Shown piece by piece: positions 62,404 through 64,000 of a stretch of DNA of 64,000 nt; the first letter of the stretch is position 1, and each line of letters opens with the position of its first letter. The stretch is from NCBI RefSeq assembly GCF_004331455.1, contig NZ_SJJR01000005.1:186001-250000 (forward strand), read 5' to 3'. A model generated the notes under the pieces. The model saw nothing but the letters and a program-made list of their open reading frames with translations. It did no database searches and was not told where the DNA came from. This DNA is from Micromonospora zingiberis. GTDB taxonomy: Bacteria; Actinomycetota; Actinomycetes; Mycobacteriales; Micromonosporaceae. The position numbers were made by a program, and so were the translations under genes.

Positions 62404-64000
62404 GTGACAGCTACGACGCCGCGCCTGCTCCTCGTCGACGGACACTCCCTGGCCTACCGGGCGTTCTTCGCCCTGCCGGTGGAGAACTTCTCCACCACGA
62501 CGGGGCAGCCGACCAACGCGGTCTACGGCTTCACCTCGATGCTGATCAACGTGCTGCGCGACGAACGGCCGACCCACATCGTGGTCGCCTTCGACGTCTC
62601 CCGCCGCTCCTTCCGCACCGACAAGTACGCGGAGTACAAGGCCGGCCGCAGCGAGACCCCGACCGACTTCAAGGGGCAGGTCAGCCTGGTCAAGGAGGTC
62701 CTCGCGGCGCTGCGGGTGCCGGTGGTGGAGAAGGACGGCTACGAGGCCGACGACATCATCGCCACCCTCGCCTGCCAGGCCCGTGACCAGGGCATCCCGG
62801 TGCTGATCTGCACCGGTGACCGGGACGCCTTCCAACTCGTCGACGAGCAGATCACCGTGCTCTACCCGCGCAAGGGCGTCTCCGACCTGGCCCGGATGGA
62901 CCCGGCGGCGGTCGAGGCCAAGTACGGCGTCGTGCCCGGCCGCTACCGGGACCTGGCCGCGCTGGTCGGCGAGAAGAGCGACAACCTGCCCGGCGTCCCT
63001 GGCGTCGGCGACAAGACCGCCGCCAAGTGGATCAACCTGTACGGCGGGGTGGAGGGCATCATCGCCCGCGCCGACGAGATCAAGGGCAAGGCCGGCGACA
63101 GCCTGCGTGAGCGGCTCGCCGACGTGATCCGCAACTACGACATCAACTGCCTGGTCGCCGACCTGGAACTACCGATCCGCCCCGACGACGCCCGCTGGCC
63201 GGGGTGGGACCGCGAGGCGGTGCACCAGGTCTTCGACACCCTCCAGTTCCGCATCCTGCGCGACCGTCTCTACCAGTACCTCGACGCGGTCGAGCCGGAG
63301 GCAGAGGCCGGCTTCGAGCTGGCCGGCGAGGTGCTCACCGGCCCCGGCGCGGTGACCGGCTGGCTGGCCACCCATGCCCCGGCGGGCACCCCGGCCGGGG
63401 TGGCGGTCAAGCTCGACACCGGTCCCAACCGGCGGCACACCGCCACCGTCACCGGCATCGCCCTGGCCACCGCCGACGGCGCGGCGGCCTGGTTCGACCC
63501 GAGCCTGCTCGACGCGGCCGACGAGGCGGCCCTCGCCGGGTGGTGGGGTGACGAGACCCGCCCCAAGGTGCTGCACGACAGCAAGCCCGCCGTGCTCGCC
63601 TTCGCCGCGCACGGCTGGGACCTGGCCGGCATCGCCCGGGACACCCAGATCGCGGCCTACCTGGCCCGGCCCGACCAGCGTTCCTACGACCTGACCGACC
63701 TGGCGCTGCGCTACCTGCACCGGGAGTTGCGGGTCGACGTACCCGACGACGGCCAGCTCACCCTGGACGGGTTCGGCGGCGACAGCGAGGCCGAGCAGAA
63801 TCTGATGCTGCACGCCCGGGCCACCCTCGACCTGGCCGAGGCGATCGACGCCGAGCTGTCCCGCGACGGCGAGCAGTCCGCCCGGCTGATGGCCGGGGTG
63901 GAGCTGCCGTTGATGCGGGTCCTCGCCGGCATGGAGCGCACCGGCATCGCCGCCGACACCGACTACCTGTCCGAGCTGGAGGCGCACTTCGCCGCCGAGG
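62404..64000 (+). CDS. polA: DNA polymerase I, 5' part (cut by window end)
   Basis: 532 complete codons are visible from GTG 62404 and the frame runs off the window. N-terminal 5'-3' exonuclease domain: RLLLVDGHSLAYRAFFALP, VVAFDVSRRSFRTDKYAEYKAGR, DGYEADDIIATLA, ICTGDRDAFQLV, GEKSDNLPGVPGVGDKTAAKW. Then the 3'-5' exonuclease-like domain, which looks inactive (WFDPSLLDAADE, VLHDSKPAVLAF and DTQIAAYLARPDQRSYDL without the full DEDD set), as in other actinobacteria. The window stops near the start of the polymerase domain. Repair and Okazaki-fragment processing. Confidence 0.97.
   Translation, partial: MTATTPRLLLVDGHSLAYRAFFALPVENFSTTTGQPTNAVYGFTSMLINVLRDERPTHIVVAFDVSRRSFRTDKYAEYKAGRSETPTDFKGQVSLVKEVLAALRVPVVEKDGYEADDIIATLACQARDQGIPVLICTGDRDAFQLVDEQITVLYPRKGVSDLARMDPAAVEAKYGVVPGRYRDLAALVGEKSDNLPGVPGVGDKTAAKWINLYGGVEGIIARADEIKGKAGDSLRERLADVIRNYDINCLVADLELPIRPDDARWPGWDREAVHQVFDTLQFRILRDRLYQYLDAVEPEAEAGFELAGEVLTGPGAVTGWLATHAPAGTPAGVAVKLDTGPNRRHTATVTGIALATADGAAAWFDPSLLDAADEAALAGWWGDETRPKVLHDSKPAVLAFAAHGWDLAGIARDTQIAAYLARPDQRSYDLTDLALRYLHRELRVDVPDDGQLTLDGFGGDSEAEQNLMLHARATLDLAEAIDAELSRDGEQSARLMAGVELPLMRVLAGMERTGIAADTDYLSELEAHFAAE

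Noticed and set aside
61951..62835. 294-codon minus-strand frame over the start of polA
   Set aside because: Overlaps the conserved 5' exonuclease coding sequence and has no recognisable domain.

Overview
High-GC actinobacterial chromosome, most likely Micromonosporaceae (Micromonospora-like). The evidence is the strong G/C third-position bias, GTG starts, TAnnnT -10 boxes placed 6-8 nt ahead of starts (leaderless style), an AfsR-type regulator, XRE-DUF5753/DUF397 genes, CBM2-carrying polysaccharide lyases, and long inverted repeats at gene ends. The conserved genes follow the order I recall around the Mycobacterium tuberculosis hisI-trpE-trpC-trpB-trpA-lgt ... pyk-tesB ... pdtaR ... polA segment, interrupted by lineage-specific blocks. 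No rRNA, CRISPR array, prophage, transposase or insertion sequence was seen.

Layout. 1-8.7 kb: amino-acid biosynthesis block: a nucleotidyltransferase-like/HisI in-frame ORF, trpE, a Trp-region membrane protein, a small opposing gene, trpC, trpB, trpA and lgt. Three very short ORFs bridge neighbouring genes here by stop/start overlap. 8.7-17.3 kb: FAD monooxygenase, a GNAT acetyltransferase on the opposite strand, and the glutamate synthase pair gltB-gltD. 17.4-29.2 kb: accessory region with a secreted SGNH hydrolase, a four-gene cassette (FtsK/SpoIIIE-type pump, coiled-coil membrane protein, two small proteins), a 1390-residue NACHT NTPase with thirteen near-identical 34-residue repeats, a divergent small zinc-ribbon/Pro-rich pair, and an XRE-DUF5753 regulator whose DUF397 partner is internally deleted. 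29.2-36.8 kb: secreted M14 peptidase, TerC, secreted lipase, aldo/keto reductase, Tat-exported alpha-L-fucosidase with a LacI-type operator, YCII protein.

36.9-41.3 kb: pyk-tesB, a cysteine-free Rrf2 regulator and a TauE/SafE exporter. 41.4-49.3 kb: PLP decarboxylase, CBM2-rhamnogalacturonan lyase with a LacI-type operator between its -35 and -10 boxes, LLM flavin oxidoreductase, a divergent Lrp/AsnC regulator and trans-sulfuration-type PLP enzyme, an HTH-LAGLIDADG protein and tRNA-Leu(CAA). 49.4-64 kb: ANTAR regulator PdtaR, a lipoprotein, a complete branched-chain amino-acid ABC operon (five genes), a polar amino-acid ABC operon (three genes), an AfsR-like regulator transcribed toward them, and the 5' part of polA, cut by the window end.

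Functionally, most of the window is primary nitrogen and amino-acid metabolism (Trp synthesis, GOGAT, two amino-acid importers). Plant-polymer and glycan enzymes and a likely NLR-type defence gene are added to it. The strongest candidates for something new are the NACHT repeat protein beside the uncharacterised FtsK cassette, and the repeat-derived mini-ORFs that link trp genes.
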